Of a DNA stretch of 64,000 nt, positions 9,834 to 18,459 are shown in pieces (within the stretch, counting starts at the first letter, position 1; each line of letters begins with the position of its first letter). The position numbers and the translations under genes were made by a program. The notes below the pieces were generated by a model. The model was not told where the DNA came from. It saw only the letters and a list, made by a program, of their open reading frames with translations, and ran no database searches. Source of the DNA: Shimia_B sp038525525 (lineage in GTDB: Bacteria; Pseudomonadota; Alphaproteobacteria; Rhodobacterales; Rhodobacteraceae); NCBI GenBank assembly GCA_038525525.1, contig JBCBHO010000001.1:372001-436000 (forward strand), given 5' to 3'.

Positions 9834-10799
9834 TCAGGTGGTCCAGGGCAGCCGGTCGAGATCGACGTTGCCGCCCGTGATGATGACGCCGACGCGCTTG
9901 CCGGCGAAAAAATCGGGGTTCTTGAGAATGCACGCCAGCGGGACGGCGCAGGACGCCTCCATGACAATGCGCAAGTGCTTCCAGGTGAGTTTCATCGCGT
10001 CGATGATCTCCTGCTCGGAGGCCGTGAAGATCTCGGTCACATGGTTCGATACGAAATGCCAGGTGCGCTCCTTCAGCGGCACGAGGAGCCCGTCGGCGAC
10101 GGTCTTCGGGGCATCGTCGGCGATGATGTGGCCTGCCTTGAAGCTGCGATAGGCGTCGTCGGCCTGCTCGGGCTCGGCGGCGATGATCTGGGTCTCCGGC
10201 GCGAGGGTGGAGAGCGTCAGGCAAGTCCCCGACACCATGCCCCCGCCCCCGATGGGGGCGATGACCATCTCGAGGCCGTCGGTCTGCTCCATGAATTCCT
10301 TGGAGCACGTGCCCTGCCCGGCAATGACGCGCGGGTCATTATAGGGGTGTACGAAGTCGCCGCCCGTGGCCGCCTGCACCTCCGCAAAGGTCGCCTCGCG
10401 GCTCGTCGTCGAGGGCTCGCATTCCGTGATGACGCCACCGTAGCGGCGCACCGTGTCCTTTTTGGCCTGCGGCGCCGTCCTCGGCATCACCACGTTGCAG
10501 GGGATGCCCCGGCGCATGGCGGCATAGCTCAGGCAGGACGCGTGGTTGCCCGAGGAATGGGTCGCCACGCCGAGCTTGGCCTGCGCCTCATCAAGCCCGA
10601 AGACGGCGTTCGCCGCGCCGCGCACTTTAAAGGCGCCGGGCTCCTGAAAGTTCTCGCACTTGAAGAAGAGGTCCGCGCCGGAGAGCTCGTTGAGATAATC
10701 GGACGTGCGGACCGGCGTGCGGCGGATATGCGGCTTGATCCGTTCGTGGGCCGCGAGCATGTCCTCGTAGGTGGGAATATCGGGTATGATGTCCTTCAT
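9834..10799 (-). CDS. bhcB: Beta-hydroxyaspartate dehydratase (threonine/serine dehydratase family)
   Basis: Dehydrates beta-hydroxyaspartate to iminosuccinate. 321 aa PLP fold II enzyme: FQEPGAFKVRGA places the Schiff-base lysine at K58, followed by the phosphate/cofactor loops SSGNHA and GGGGMVSG. The start ATG shares its A with the bhcA stop codon (TAATG). An upstream in-frame extension to 10847 overlaps bhcA and is not needed. The paralogous family includes serine racemase and threonine dehydratase; the operon identifies the substrate. Confidence 0.88.
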   Translation of the reverse strand: MKDIIPDIPTYEDMLAAHERIKPHIRRTPVRTSDYLNELSGADLFFKCENFQEPGAFKVRGAANAVFGLDEAQAKLGVATHSSGNHASCLSYAAMRRGIPCNVVMPRTAPQAKKDTVRRYGGVITECEPSTTSREATFAEVQAATGGDFVHPYNDPRVIAGQGTCSKEFMEQTDGLEMVIAPIGGGGMVSGTCLTLSTLAPETQIIAAEPEQADDAYRSFKAGHIIADDAPKTVADGLLVPLKERTWHFVSNHVTEIFTASEQEIIDAMKLTWKHLRIVMEASCAVPLACILKNPDFFAGKRVGVIITGGNVDLDRLPWTT

Positions 10800-11989
10800 T
10801 AGGCAGCCTCCGATAGGGTCTTTGCGTTTCCGTGGCGATACACACATTGCGCGGCCGCGACGCCCGAGCCGAGCGTGATGTCGAGCCCGAGATCGACCAT
10901 GGTCATTTCCGCCGTGGCGATCCCGCTCAGCGTCATCACGTCCGTCAGGCTGCCCAGGTGGCCGATGCGAAACACCGCGCCCGCGACCTCCCCCAAGCCC
11001 GCGCCGAACGAGACGCCATAGGCCGCCTCGGCATGCGAAACGATGCGGTTGGCGTCAAAGCCCGCGGGCGTCTTGATCGCCGTGACGGTATCAGAAAAGA
11101 GCTCCGGGCGGGAGGCACAAATCTCGAGATCCCAGGCCCGCACGGCCGCGCGCACGCCCTCCGCGATCCTTCGGTGCCGGGCAAAGACCGCCTCGAGCCC
11201 CTCCGCCAGAAGCATGTCGCTGGCTTCCTTGAGCCCGTTGAGCATGCCCACCGGGGGTGTGTAGGGGTAGCCGCCCTGCGCGTAGGAGGCCGCCATATCC
11301 TGAATGTTGAAGTAGCCGCGCGGCAGCGTCCCGTCTGCGGCGGCCTGCATGGCCTTCGTGGAGAAGGCCGCGATGCCGAGACCCGCCGGAAGCATTAATC
11401 CCTTCTGCGAGCCCGTAACGGCGATATCGATGCCCCAGGCATCGAAGCGGAAATCCATGGAGCCGATCGAACTCACCCCGTCGACGAAGAGCAGCGCGGG
11501 ATGACCGATGCTGTCGAGGGCGCGGCGCAGGGCGGCCACGTCCGAGACCACGCCCGTGGCGGTCTCGTTATGCGTGATCAGCACGGCCTTGATGCGATGG
11601 TCCGTGTCCTGCGCGAGCTGCTCTTCGGCCCAGTCTGCCGGGAAGCCCTCGCCCCAGGGCACGTCCTTCGTCACAACGCGAAGGCCGAAATCGCGGCACA
11701 TCTTGATCCATTTCTGGCTGAACATGCCGTTGCGCACTGCGAGCACGGTATCACCGGCTTGGAGCGTGTTGGCGATGGCCGTCTCCCAGCCGCCGGTGCC
11801 CGAGGATGGAAAGATGAAGACCTCCGCCACACGCGATTTCATGACCGCCTGCACCCCCTCGCGGGCCGCGCTCAAAAGGCCGGGGAACGCCGCCGAGCGA
11901 TGATCGATCGTCGGCAGGTCACAGGCGCGACGCAGGGCTTCCGGCATATTGGTGGGGCCGGGAATGAACACGGGGTTCTGCAGGCTCAT
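10799..11989 (-). CDS. bhcA: Aspartate-glyoxylate aminotransferase (class V aminotransferase)
   Basis: Transfers the amino group of aspartate to glyoxylate, giving glycine and oxaloacetate; this closes the beta-hydroxyaspartate cycle. 396 aa class V (AGXT-like) PLP enzyme beginning MSLQNPVFIPGPTNMPEA. Recognisable are SSGTGGWETAIANTL, the aspartate segment LFVDGVSSIGSMDF and the PLP lysine in TGSQKGLMLPAGL. Start chosen at 11989 because of GAGGAAAG just upstream; an in-frame extension to 12043 has no ribosome site. First gene of the bhcABCD operon, divergent from the IclR regulator. Confidence 0.89.
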   Translation of the reverse strand: MSLQNPVFIPGPTNMPEALRRACDLPTIDHRSAAFPGLLSAAREGVQAVMKSRVAEVFIFPSSGTGGWETAIANTLQAGDTVLAVRNGMFSQKWIKMCRDFGLRVVTKDVPWGEGFPADWAEEQLAQDTDHRIKAVLITHNETATGVVSDVAALRRALDSIGHPALLFVDGVSSIGSMDFRFDAWGIDIAVTGSQKGLMLPAGLGIAAFSTKAMQAAADGTLPRGYFNIQDMAASYAQGGYPYTPPVGMLNGLKEASDMLLAEGLEAVFARHRRIAEGVRAAVRAWDLEICASRPELFSDTVTAIKTPAGFDANRIVSHAEAAYGVSFGAGLGEVAGAVFRIGHLGSLTDVMTLSGIATAEMTMVDLGLDITLGSGVAAAQCVYRHGNAKTLSEAA

Positions 11990-12105
11990 GGTCTTTCCTC
12001 CCAAAGGACGCCGCACATTATGAGGCGTGTCACGTGGGGGCAATTTTTTTGAAAGTGTTTTTCAGAACCAGCCCTGAGTAGAAAAGTCTCTTGTTTACAG
12101 CGCTC

Positions 12106-12129
12106 TATAATTTTTCATATGATGAAAAA
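12106..12129. promoter_or_regulatory. Divergent bhcA/bhcR control region: TATAAT box and 8-bp inverted repeat
   Basis: The 170-nt spacer between bhcA and bhcR is far more AT-rich than the flanks. It holds TATAAT at 12106-12111 (plus strand) and an inverted repeat TTTTTCAT-ATG-ATGAAAAA at 12111-12129 with perfect 8-bp arms. IclR-family repressors/activators bind such dyads between divergent genes, so this is a candidate BhcR operator. Seen: the dyad and the -10-like hexamer. Inferred: BhcR binding. No clear -35 was found at 17-nt spacing. Confidence 0.5.
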
Positions 12130-12158
12130 ACATTTCACTTCTGAAGAGGAGGGCCCGC

Positions 12159-13016
12159 ATGGAGCAGTCTTCCCCCCGCCGAAGCCGTGGCCGCCCCAAG
12201 GCCTGGGTCGACAAGACGGAGCAGAACACCATCAAGTCTCTCGATCGTGCAGTGGACGTTCTGGAGCACCTCTCGACACTCTCCGGCGCGACCCTTTCGG
12301 ACCTTGCGAGCGATCTCGGCCAGTCCCCTGCCACGGTCTACCGCATCCTCGTGACGCTGGAAGGGCGGGGCCTCGTGGAGTTCGACGCCGACGGGCAATT
12401 CTGGCACGTGGGCGCGCAGGCTTTCGTCATCGGAGCCCGCTACCTGCGGCGGACATCGCTGGTGGATCGCGCGGCCCCCATCCTGCGGCAGCTGATGGCC
12501 ACCACCGGCGAGACCGCCAACCTTGCCGTGCCGCGCGACGGCACGGTCGTCTTCGTGAGCCAGGCCGAATGCCACCACTCGATCCGCGCGTTCTTTCCCC
12601 CTGGCTCGGCCTCGCCCATGCATGCCTCCGGCATCGGGAAAGCGCTGCTCGCGGAGATGAACCCCCAGAGGCTCGAACACTTCCTCGGAAGCGGGCGCCT
12701 TGAGCGCTTTACCCCTCACACCATCGCAGACCCAGACGCCCTCCTTTCGGAACTCGCCCGCATCCGGCAGCGCGGCTTCGCGGTGGACGACCAGGAAAAG
12801 AACCTCGGCATGCGCTGCATCGCCGTGCCCGTCCTCAATTGGACCGGCGAAGCGGTTGCCGGCCTCTCGATTTCAGGACCCGTGGCGCGCATCGGCGATG
12901 GTGACATCCCGGCCCTCGCTCAGGCCGTCATGCAAGCAGCGACGGCCTTGTCAGCCGCCCTCGGCGCACAGACCGTGGGGGGCGAAACGCCAGCGCCGGA
13001 TCATCCACGGCCCTGA
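12159..13016 (+). CDS. bhcR: IclR family regulator of the beta-hydroxyaspartate cycle
   Basis: Glyoxylate-responsive regulator in characterised bhc clusters. 285 aa; RBS GAGGAGGG ahead of ATG. N-terminal winged helix (ALDRAVDVLEHL-like opening written as LDRAVDVLEHLSTLSG, then LASDLGQSPATVYRIL). The C-terminal IclR effector domain runs from about residue 95 (LRQLMATTGETANLAV, HASGIGKALLAEM, GFAVDDQEKNLGMRCIAVPV). Divergently transcribed from bhcABCD, matching the order reported for Paracoccus. It probably also controls itself through the shared intergenic dyad (inference). Confidence 0.88.
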   Translation: MEQSSPRRSRGRPKAWVDKTEQNTIKSLDRAVDVLEHLSTLSGATLSDLASDLGQSPATVYRILVTLEGRGLVEFDADGQFWHVGAQAFVIGARYLRRTSLVDRAAPILRQLMATTGETANLAVPRDGTVVFVSQAECHHSIRAFFPPGSASPMHASGIGKALLAEMNPQRLEHFLGSGRLERFTPHTIADPDALLSELARIRQRGFAVDDQEKNLGMRCIAVPVLNWTGEAVAGLSISGPVARIGDGDIPALAQAVMQAATALSAALGAQTVGGETPAPDHPRP

Positions 13017-13038
13017 GACGCGTCCATCGATCCACGGA

Positions 13039-13962
13039 TCACTGGCCGAGCGGCGCCATAACGAAGTCGAACTCGACGTCCCAGAAATGCGCGCCATCGA
13101 AACCGGCCGCCGCGATGCGCTCGGGATCGGTCACCTTCTCGAACTCCGCGATGAGGCTCTCCTTCACGCCGAAGACGGCATCGCTGTCGATGTAGGGATC
13201 GTCCGGATCGAAGATATGGGTGGTGACTTCGTCATACCCGTCCTTCGAGACGATGTAGTGGAGATGCGCCGGGCGAAACGGGTGCCTTCCCATATCGGTG
13301 AGAAGCTTGCCGACCGGTCCATCCGTCGGGATCGGATAGTATTTCGGCTTCACGGCGCGAAACCAGTAGGAGCCGTCCTCACCGGTGCGAAAGACGCCGC
13401 GTAGATTGAAATCGGGCTGATGGCCCTTCTGCTGGACGTCGTAGAAGCCTTCGTCATTGGCTTGCCAGACGTCGATCTTCACGCCCGCGAGGGGGGTGCC
13501 CGACACGTCGTAGACATGCCCTCGCACGACCATGTCCTCGCCCTTGGCATCGAGGCAGATATTGGTGCCCATCGGGTATTCCGGCGCATCGGCCACGTGG
13601 AACGGCCCCAGCACTGTGTTCTCGGACGCGCCTTCGGGCCGCCGGGAATTGATGGCATCCACGAGCATCGAGACACCGAGCACGTCCGAGAGCAGGATGA
13701 ATTCCTGCCGCCAGTCATCGCACATGTGGCCCGTGGCGGTCAGAAACTTGATCGCCTCCATCCATTCGGCCTGCGTGGGCTCCACCTCTTTGACCACTTC
13801 ATGGAGATGGCGCACGACGCTCTCCATCACCTGCGCGAGCCTGGGGTCGGTGTCGGGGGCCATCTGGGAGGAGACGATCGTGTCGCTCCCCTCCTCCGCG
13901 AAATGGGCGGCGCGGCCCCGTGTGCCGGCGCTTTCCTTGAGTGTCACGGTATCGCCCATCAT
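13039..13962 (-). CDS. Intradiol ring-cleavage dioxygenase, probably hydroxyquinol 1,2-dioxygenase
   Basis: Fe(III) dioxygenase cleaving hydroxyquinol (or a catechol) between the two hydroxyls, to maleylacetate. 307 aa. N-terminal catechol-dioxygenase helical domain (LHEVVKEVEPTQAEWMEAI) then the beta-sandwich catalytic core. Iron ligands are visible: Tyr in GFYDVQ, Tyr in PKYYPIP and two His in RPAHLHYIV. The hydroxyquinol assignment, rather than catechol, rests on the maleylacetate reductase and phenol-type monooxygenase in the same operon. Start overlaps the monooxygenase stop as ATGA. Last gene of the operon, convergent with bhcR. Confidence 0.83.
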   Translation of the reverse strand: MMGDTVTLKESAGTRGRAAHFAEEGSDTIVSSQMAPDTDPRLAQVMESVVRHLHEVVKEVEPTQAEWMEAIKFLTATGHMCDDWRQEFILLSDVLGVSMLVDAINSRRPEGASENTVLGPFHVADAPEYPMGTNICLDAKGEDMVVRGHVYDVSGTPLAGVKIDVWQANDEGFYDVQQKGHQPDFNLRGVFRTGEDGSYWFRAVKPKYYPIPTDGPVGKLLTDMGRHPFRPAHLHYIVSKDGYDEVTTHIFDPDDPYIDSDAVFGVKESLIAEFEKVTDPERIAAAGFDGAHFWDVEFDFVMAPLGQ

Positions 13963-15743
13963 TCTGCCGCCATGGCCTGGGCTTCGCCCCGTGCAAGGAT
14001 CTGGCTCAGCACGCGGCGCAAGTCGCCCGGGGGATCGGCGGTCATCGCCTCGGTGCGCCAGGCGACGTGGTGATCAGGGCGCACGAGCACGGCGCCCGTG
14101 TCCGAGATTTCCGACGCCCGCGCCCAATCTCCGGTATGGTCAACGTGGCTGCGTCGCGGGCCGATGATGTGAACAGCAACCTCGACACCGAGCTCCGCCG
14201 ACAGCGCCTCCGCAGCGCCGACCCAGGCCTCGCCGCCGATGCCAGTGAGGATCGTGAACTTGCCACCGCCGCAAAGATCGAGCGTGGAGACCTTTGCGCC
14301 CGTGTCGTGATCGTAGACCCAGACATGGGGCAGCCGCGCCCCCGGCCAGGTGGTGGGCTGGTAGTGAAGCTCCGCGTCCAGATCGAAGGCGGGCTCGACC
14401 TGCCCGTCGGTCACCACCGCCGTGGAGCTGTAGCGTTGGTTCATCTCCACGCCATGGGCATCGAACTCGTACTTCTTGAAAGCAATGGCCTGCCGGAGCG
14501 CCTCGCGCTGTTCGGCGGCCTCGGGCGTCGCATCACAGCGGGCATCCATGTTGGCCTTGATCGTCTCGATATCATCGCCGCCGGTCATGCCCAGCGCCTC
14601 GAAGATCGGACCGAACTCACCGATCGACTGGTTCGCGCGGGTCACGATCTGCTTCGCGACCGGCGCCCGCTCTTCGGAATAGGTCTCGAGCAGCCCGGCG
14701 CCCGCCTGCCCTTTCAGCACGGCCGCGAGCTTCCATGCGAGGTTATAGGCATCCTGAATCGAGGTGTTGGAGCCAAGCCCGTTCGAGGGCGGGTGCCGGT
14801 GCGCGGCATCGCCCATGATGAATACACGATCCTTTTGCATGTGCGTGGCATAGGCATCATTGACCGTCCAGACGCTGGCGCTGATGAGCTCGATATCGAG
14901 CTCGGGATCGCCCACGAGCTGGCGGGCCACCTGCGTGGCAAAGGCTTCGTCCACCTCGGGCGCAGGCTCGTTGATGTCGTAGCCCCAGACGATGAGCCAT
15001 TCGTTCCACGGGCGGATCATCCGCACGAGGCCCATCCCGATCCCGCCCACATCCGCACCGGGCTGCATGACCCAGTAAAGGACGCTCGGGCGGTGCGCGA
15101 CGTAGCGGCTCAGATCCGCCTTGAAGAGGATATTCATGGAGCCGCCGACCCCCATCTTCCCCTCGATGGGAACCCCGATGTGGTCGGCCACCATGGAATT
15201 TCCGCCGTCAGCGCCGACGAGATACTTGGAGCGCACCTCGAAAACCCGCCCCGACAGCCTGTCCTTCAGCTTGGTCGTGACCCCGTCGGCATCCTGCACG
15301 TGGCTGAGATACTCGGTGCTCATACGGCTCTGAGTGCCGCGCTTGCAGGCGGTCGTGAAGAGGAGCGGCTCCATGTAGGTCTGCGGCAGGTCGTTCATGT
15401 GGGCGGGCGAGCTGAGCTGGTGCTCCGCGCGGCTCAATGGGTGCGTCCCCCAGGACTTCATGCGCCCGATCTCTTCGCCCGTCAGGCTCTCGCAAAAGAC
15501 GTTCTCGCCCATCAGATCCTGTTCGGTGGCCTGCATGTAGGCCTCCGCCTCCACGTCCTGACCAAGATCGCGCAGCACCTCCATGGTGCGCTGGTTGGTG
15601 ATGTGGGCGCGCGGCGTGTTGGCCAGCCAGCGGTAGCGGTTCACCACCATGTTCTCGATGCCGTAGGTCGAAAGCAGCGCCGCCGTCGCGGAGCCCGCCG
15701 GCCCGGTGCCGATGATGAGGACGTCAGTCGTGATTTCTGCCAT
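13959..15743 (-). CDS. FAD-dependent aromatic monooxygenase (TfdB/resorcinol hydroxylase-like)
   Basis: Single-component flavin hydroxylase using NAD(P)H and O2 to hydroxylate a phenolic ring. 594 aa, normal for the phenol 2-monooxygenase/TfdB class with a C-terminal thioredoxin-like domain. Motifs: GTGPAGSATAALLSTYG (FAD ADP-binding), FIMGDAAHRHPPSNGLG and NTSIQDAYNLAWKLA (second FAD motif). It overlaps LivM by 20 nt upstream and the dioxygenase by 4 nt downstream. With hydroxyquinol dioxygenase and maleylacetate reductase nearby, a resorcinol- or hydroquinone-type substrate is likely (inference). Confidence 0.85.
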   Translation of the reverse strand: MAEITTDVLIIGTGPAGSATAALLSTYGIENMVVNRYRWLANTPRAHITNQRTMEVLRDLGQDVEAEAYMQATEQDLMGENVFCESLTGEEIGRMKSWGTHPLSRAEHQLSSPAHMNDLPQTYMEPLLFTTACKRGTQSRMSTEYLSHVQDADGVTTKLKDRLSGRVFEVRSKYLVGADGGNSMVADHIGVPIEGKMGVGGSMNILFKADLSRYVAHRPSVLYWVMQPGADVGGIGMGLVRMIRPWNEWLIVWGYDINEPAPEVDEAFATQVARQLVGDPELDIELISASVWTVNDAYATHMQKDRVFIMGDAAHRHPPSNGLGSNTSIQDAYNLAWKLAAVLKGQAGAGLLETYSEERAPVAKQIVTRANQSIGEFGPIFEALGMTGGDDIETIKANMDARCDATPEAAEQREALRQAIAFKKYEFDAHGVEMNQRYSSTAVVTDGQVEPAFDLDAELHYQPTTWPGARLPHVWVYDHDTGAKVSTLDLCGGGKFTILTGIGGEAWVGAAEALSAELGVEVAVHIIGPRRSHVDHTGDWARASEISDTGAVLVRPDHHVAWRTEAMTADPPGDLRRVLSQILARGEAQAMAAE

Positions 15744-16797
15744 GGGAGGTCTCCTTTCTGGATGGGAGGAGCACGAGACGCCGCCGCGTCGGAAAGAGCT
15801 CTATCCCTGTCTTGTCGTGGAAAAGGCCCCAGAGCCCGCGCGGTGCAAAAAGCATCACGGTGATCCCGATGAGGCCGAGAGTGATGAGGTACCAGCTGCC
15901 GAAATCCGCCAGCAGCGCCTGGAGGGCGAAAAAGATGAGCACCCCGAGTATGGGGCCCTCGATGGTGCCGATCCCGCCGATGACGACGATGAAGATGACA
16001 TAGGCGGTCCAGTCGAGCACCGAGAAGCCGGCATCGGGCGAGATGCGCGCCTTCTGCAGGTAGATGAGCCCCCCGGCGAGCCCGGTGCCGAAGGCTGCCG
16101 ACAGATAGACCAGCCACTGCGAGGCGGCGGCGTTGACACCCACCGAGCGTGCCGCCTGCGGATTGTCGCGCGTGGCCGAGAGCGCGAGGCCCCGCCGGGT
16201 GCGAAGGAGCCAGTAGATCGCGCCCACCGTGGCCACTGCGAGGAGGAGGGCCAGCCAGTAGGCGAGGATGTCGCGCGCGGCCGCCGAGCGCACCCCGAAG
16301 AGATCTTCGATGGCACCGGTGAACATCATTTCCCGCGTGGCGGATCTGGGCAGCGAGGTGCCCGTGCCCCCGCCCACGGCCTTCCACTGCGCCACCGAGA
16401 GGCGCACGACCTCGGCGATGACCCAGGTCCCGATGGCGAAATACGCGCCTTGCAGGCGAAACGCGAAGAAGGCCGTGGGGACGGCGAGGATCAGCGCCGC
16501 AACGCCCGCCACGAGGATCGAGGGCACAGGGTCCATCCCGAGCAGGATGACGACACCGAAGAGCGCGTAAGCCCCTGCCCCGACGAAGGCCTGCTGCCCC
16601 ACTGAGACGAGGCCGCCGAAGCCCGCGAGCAGGTTCCACCACTGCGCAAGCACGAGCATGGTCAGGATGAAGAAGAGATCCTGGATGAGCGAGCGTCCCG
16701 CGAAGGCTGGCAACAGTACGCCCAGGAGGAGGAGGACGGCCATCGCGATCGCTGCGGCGCGCGATGCGCGGGTGCGGGTTTCGACACGGAACTCCAT
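15724..16797 (-). CDS. Branched-chain-type ABC transporter permease (LivM family)
   Basis: Second transmembrane subunit of the aromatic-operon importer. 357 aa with about nine or ten hydrophobic segments. It carries LivM hallmarks: NLLAGFGGLVSVGQQAFVG, the cytoplasmic loop ALSATRDNPQAARSVGVN, and GGIGTIEGPILGVLIFFALQ. The start at 16797 forms TGATG with the LivH stop; a longer open frame upstream is only read-through over livH. It overlaps the downstream monooxygenase start by 20 nt, tying import to catabolism in one transcript. Confidence 0.88.
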   Translation of the reverse strand: MEFRVETRTRASRAAAIAMAVLLLLGVLLPAFAGRSLIQDLFFILTMLVLAQWWNLLAGFGGLVSVGQQAFVGAGAYALFGVVILLGMDPVPSILVAGVAALILAVPTAFFAFRLQGAYFAIGTWVIAEVVRLSVAQWKAVGGGTGTSLPRSATREMMFTGAIEDLFGVRSAAARDILAYWLALLLAVATVGAIYWLLRTRRGLALSATRDNPQAARSVGVNAAASQWLVYLSAAFGTGLAGGLIYLQKARISPDAGFSVLDWTAYVIFIVVIGGIGTIEGPILGVLIFFALQALLADFGSWYLITLGLIGITVMLFAPRGLWGLFHDKTGIELFPTRRRLVLLPSRKETSHGRNHD

Positions 16798-17660
16798 CAG
16801 TCGAAGGCCCGCGGCAGAAGACCCCGTGGCCGCACGAGGAGCACGAGGAGAAAGGCGACGTGACCTGCGAGGATCTGCCATTCGGGATTGATCGCGGCAC
16901 CAACGGTCTGGGCCACCCCGATGATGATCCCGCCGAGGAGCGTGCCCCAGAGCGAGCCGAGGCCTCCGATGATGACTGCCTCGAAGGCGTAGATCAGGCG
17001 CGCGGGTCCGATGGACGGGTCGAAATTCGCCCGCATGCCCAGGTAAAGCGCGGCGATCGTCACCACGACCATGGCGAGCCCCGTGGCCGTCGCAAAGACA
17101 CCTGCGGGCTTGATGCCCATGAGGCTGGCCGTGGTGGGATCGTCTGACGTGGCCCGGAAGGCGCGGCCCAGAGCCGTGCGGTAGAAGATCTGGTTGAGCG
17201 CCACGATCACGGCCACCGCCGACAGGAACGTCAGAAGCGGCAGGACACCCACGGTCACCGGGCCCAGAGGGAGCGACGCAGTCTCGAGCGCGCCCCCGCT
17301 GATCCGCTGACTGTCCGCGGAAAAGCCCTCGAGCAGCGCGTTCTGAAGCACGATGGAGAGCCCGAACGTCACCAGAAGCGGCGGCAAGATATCGTCGCCC
17401 AGCGTGCGGTTGAGCACAAAACGCTGCAGCACCCAGCCCGCGCCGAACATGACCGGCGCCGCGATTGCGGCGGCCAGAAAGGGGTTCAGCCCCGTGAGCG
17501 AGACGAGAAAGAGGATCAGGAAGGCCGCGAAGACGATGAGGTCGCCATGGGCGAGGTTCACGAGCCGCATGATCCCGAAGACGAGCGACAGCCCCGCGGC
17601 AAAGAGGGCGTAGAGCCCGCCGAGAAGCACGCCTTGGACGATCGTGTCGAGCCAGATCAT
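16797..17660 (-). CDS. Branched-chain-type ABC transporter permease (LivH family)
   Basis: First permease subunit, 287 aa, with eight or so hydrophobic helices. It opens MIWLDTIVQGVLLGGLYALF and has the LivH segment GIMRLVNLAHGDLIVFAAF and the loop RATSDDPTTASLMGIKPAG; VIIGGLGSLWGTLLGGII lies near the C-terminus. The stop overlaps livM. An 88-nt spacer separates it from livF, without an obvious terminator. Confidence 0.88.
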   Translation of the reverse strand: MIWLDTIVQGVLLGGLYALFAAGLSLVFGIMRLVNLAHGDLIVFAAFLILFLVSLTGLNPFLAAAIAAPVMFGAGWVLQRFVLNRTLGDDILPPLLVTFGLSIVLQNALLEGFSADSQRISGGALETASLPLGPVTVGVLPLLTFLSAVAVIVALNQIFYRTALGRAFRATSDDPTTASLMGIKPAGVFATATGLAMVVVTIAALYLGMRANFDPSIGPARLIYAFEAVIIGGLGSLWGTLLGGIIIGVAQTVGAAINPEWQILAGHVAFLLVLLVRPRGLLPRAFD

Positions 17661-17748
17661 GCGGGAGCCCCCAACTCGCGGGATGCAGCATCGTGCATAA
17701 GCGGCACCGGCAACGTTTCGGCGCGCAGGCCCCTGATAGAATGCTTGC

Positions 17749-18459
17749 TCACGCCGCGGCTCCTCCGAAATAGGCCTCGTGGATGGCGTCCTTCGACAGC
17801 TCTCCCGGCGGGCCCGTGAGCGTCACGCGGCCCTCCATCATGCAATAGACCCGGTCGGCCACCTTCATGGCCTGCCCGATATCCTGTTCCACCACGATCA
17901 CGCTGGCGCCGGCTTCCTTGATGCGCGGCAGCGCGGCGTAGATGTCCCGGATCACCACGGGCGCGAGACCAAGGCTCAGCTCGTCGCAGAGCAGCACGCG
18001 CGGGTTGGACATGAGCGCGCGCCCGATGGCCACCATCTGCTGCTGCCCGCCAGAGAGCGCGGTGCCCGGGTTATGGCGTTTCTCCCGGAGGATCGGGAAG
18101 AGGTCGTAGATGGTCTCAAGCGACCAATGCCCGCCGGTCTTGCGGCTATGGGCCCCGATGAGAAGGTTCTCCTCCACGCTCAGTGACGGAAAGAGCTTGC
18201 GCCCCTCGGGCACCATCGCGACGCCGAGCCCGAGCACTTCGTCGGCGCTGGCCGCGCCCACAGGCCGGCCGTCGAAGCTGACGGCCTCGGCGCTGTTGCG
18301 CAGTACGCCCGAGATGGAGCGCATGAGTGTCGTTTTGCCCGCGCCATTTGCGCCGATGATGGCGACCGTCTCGCCTTCGTGGAGCTCCAGATCTACGCCG
18401 AAGAGCGCCTGGAAGTCTCCGTAATGCGCCGTTAGTGACTGGGTCCTGAGCAGGCTCAT
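17749..18459 (-). CDS. ABC transporter ATP-binding protein (LivF family)
   Basis: One of two ATPases of the aromatic-operon importer; 236 aa from MSLLRTQSLTAHYG. Walker A GANGAGKTT, signature LSGGQQQMVAIGRAL, Walker B VLLCDELSLGLAP; all intact. Its start sits inside the livG stop (ATGA), and the longer in-frame ORF upstream merely overlaps livG. The LivF assignment follows from short length and MVPEGRKLFPSLSVEENL, characteristic of this subunit. Confidence 0.88.
   Translation of the reverse strand: MSLLRTQSLTAHYGDFQALFGVDLELHEGETVAIIGANGAGKTTLMRSISGVLRNSAEAVSFDGRPVGAASADEVLGLGVAMVPEGRKLFPSLSVEENLLIGAHSRKTGGHWSLETIYDLFPILREKRHNPGTALSGGQQQMVAIGRALMSNPRVLLCDELSLGLAPVVIRDIYAALPRIKEAGASVIVVEQDIGQAMKVADRVYCMMEGRVTLTGPPGELSKDAIHEAYFGGAAA

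Noticed and set aside
8730..10802. 690-codon plus-strand ORF over bhcC and bhcB
   Set aside because: Antisense shadow of two well-defined PLP enzymes, no ribosome site, no recognisable domain.
13941..15863. 640-codon plus-strand ORF over the monooxygenase
   Set aside because: Antisense shadow; His/Arg/Asp-rich, no family features.
16798..17691. Upstream extension of the LivM reading frame
   Set aside because: It runs over livH in another frame and lacks hydrophobic segments; the coupled ATG at 16797 is the start.
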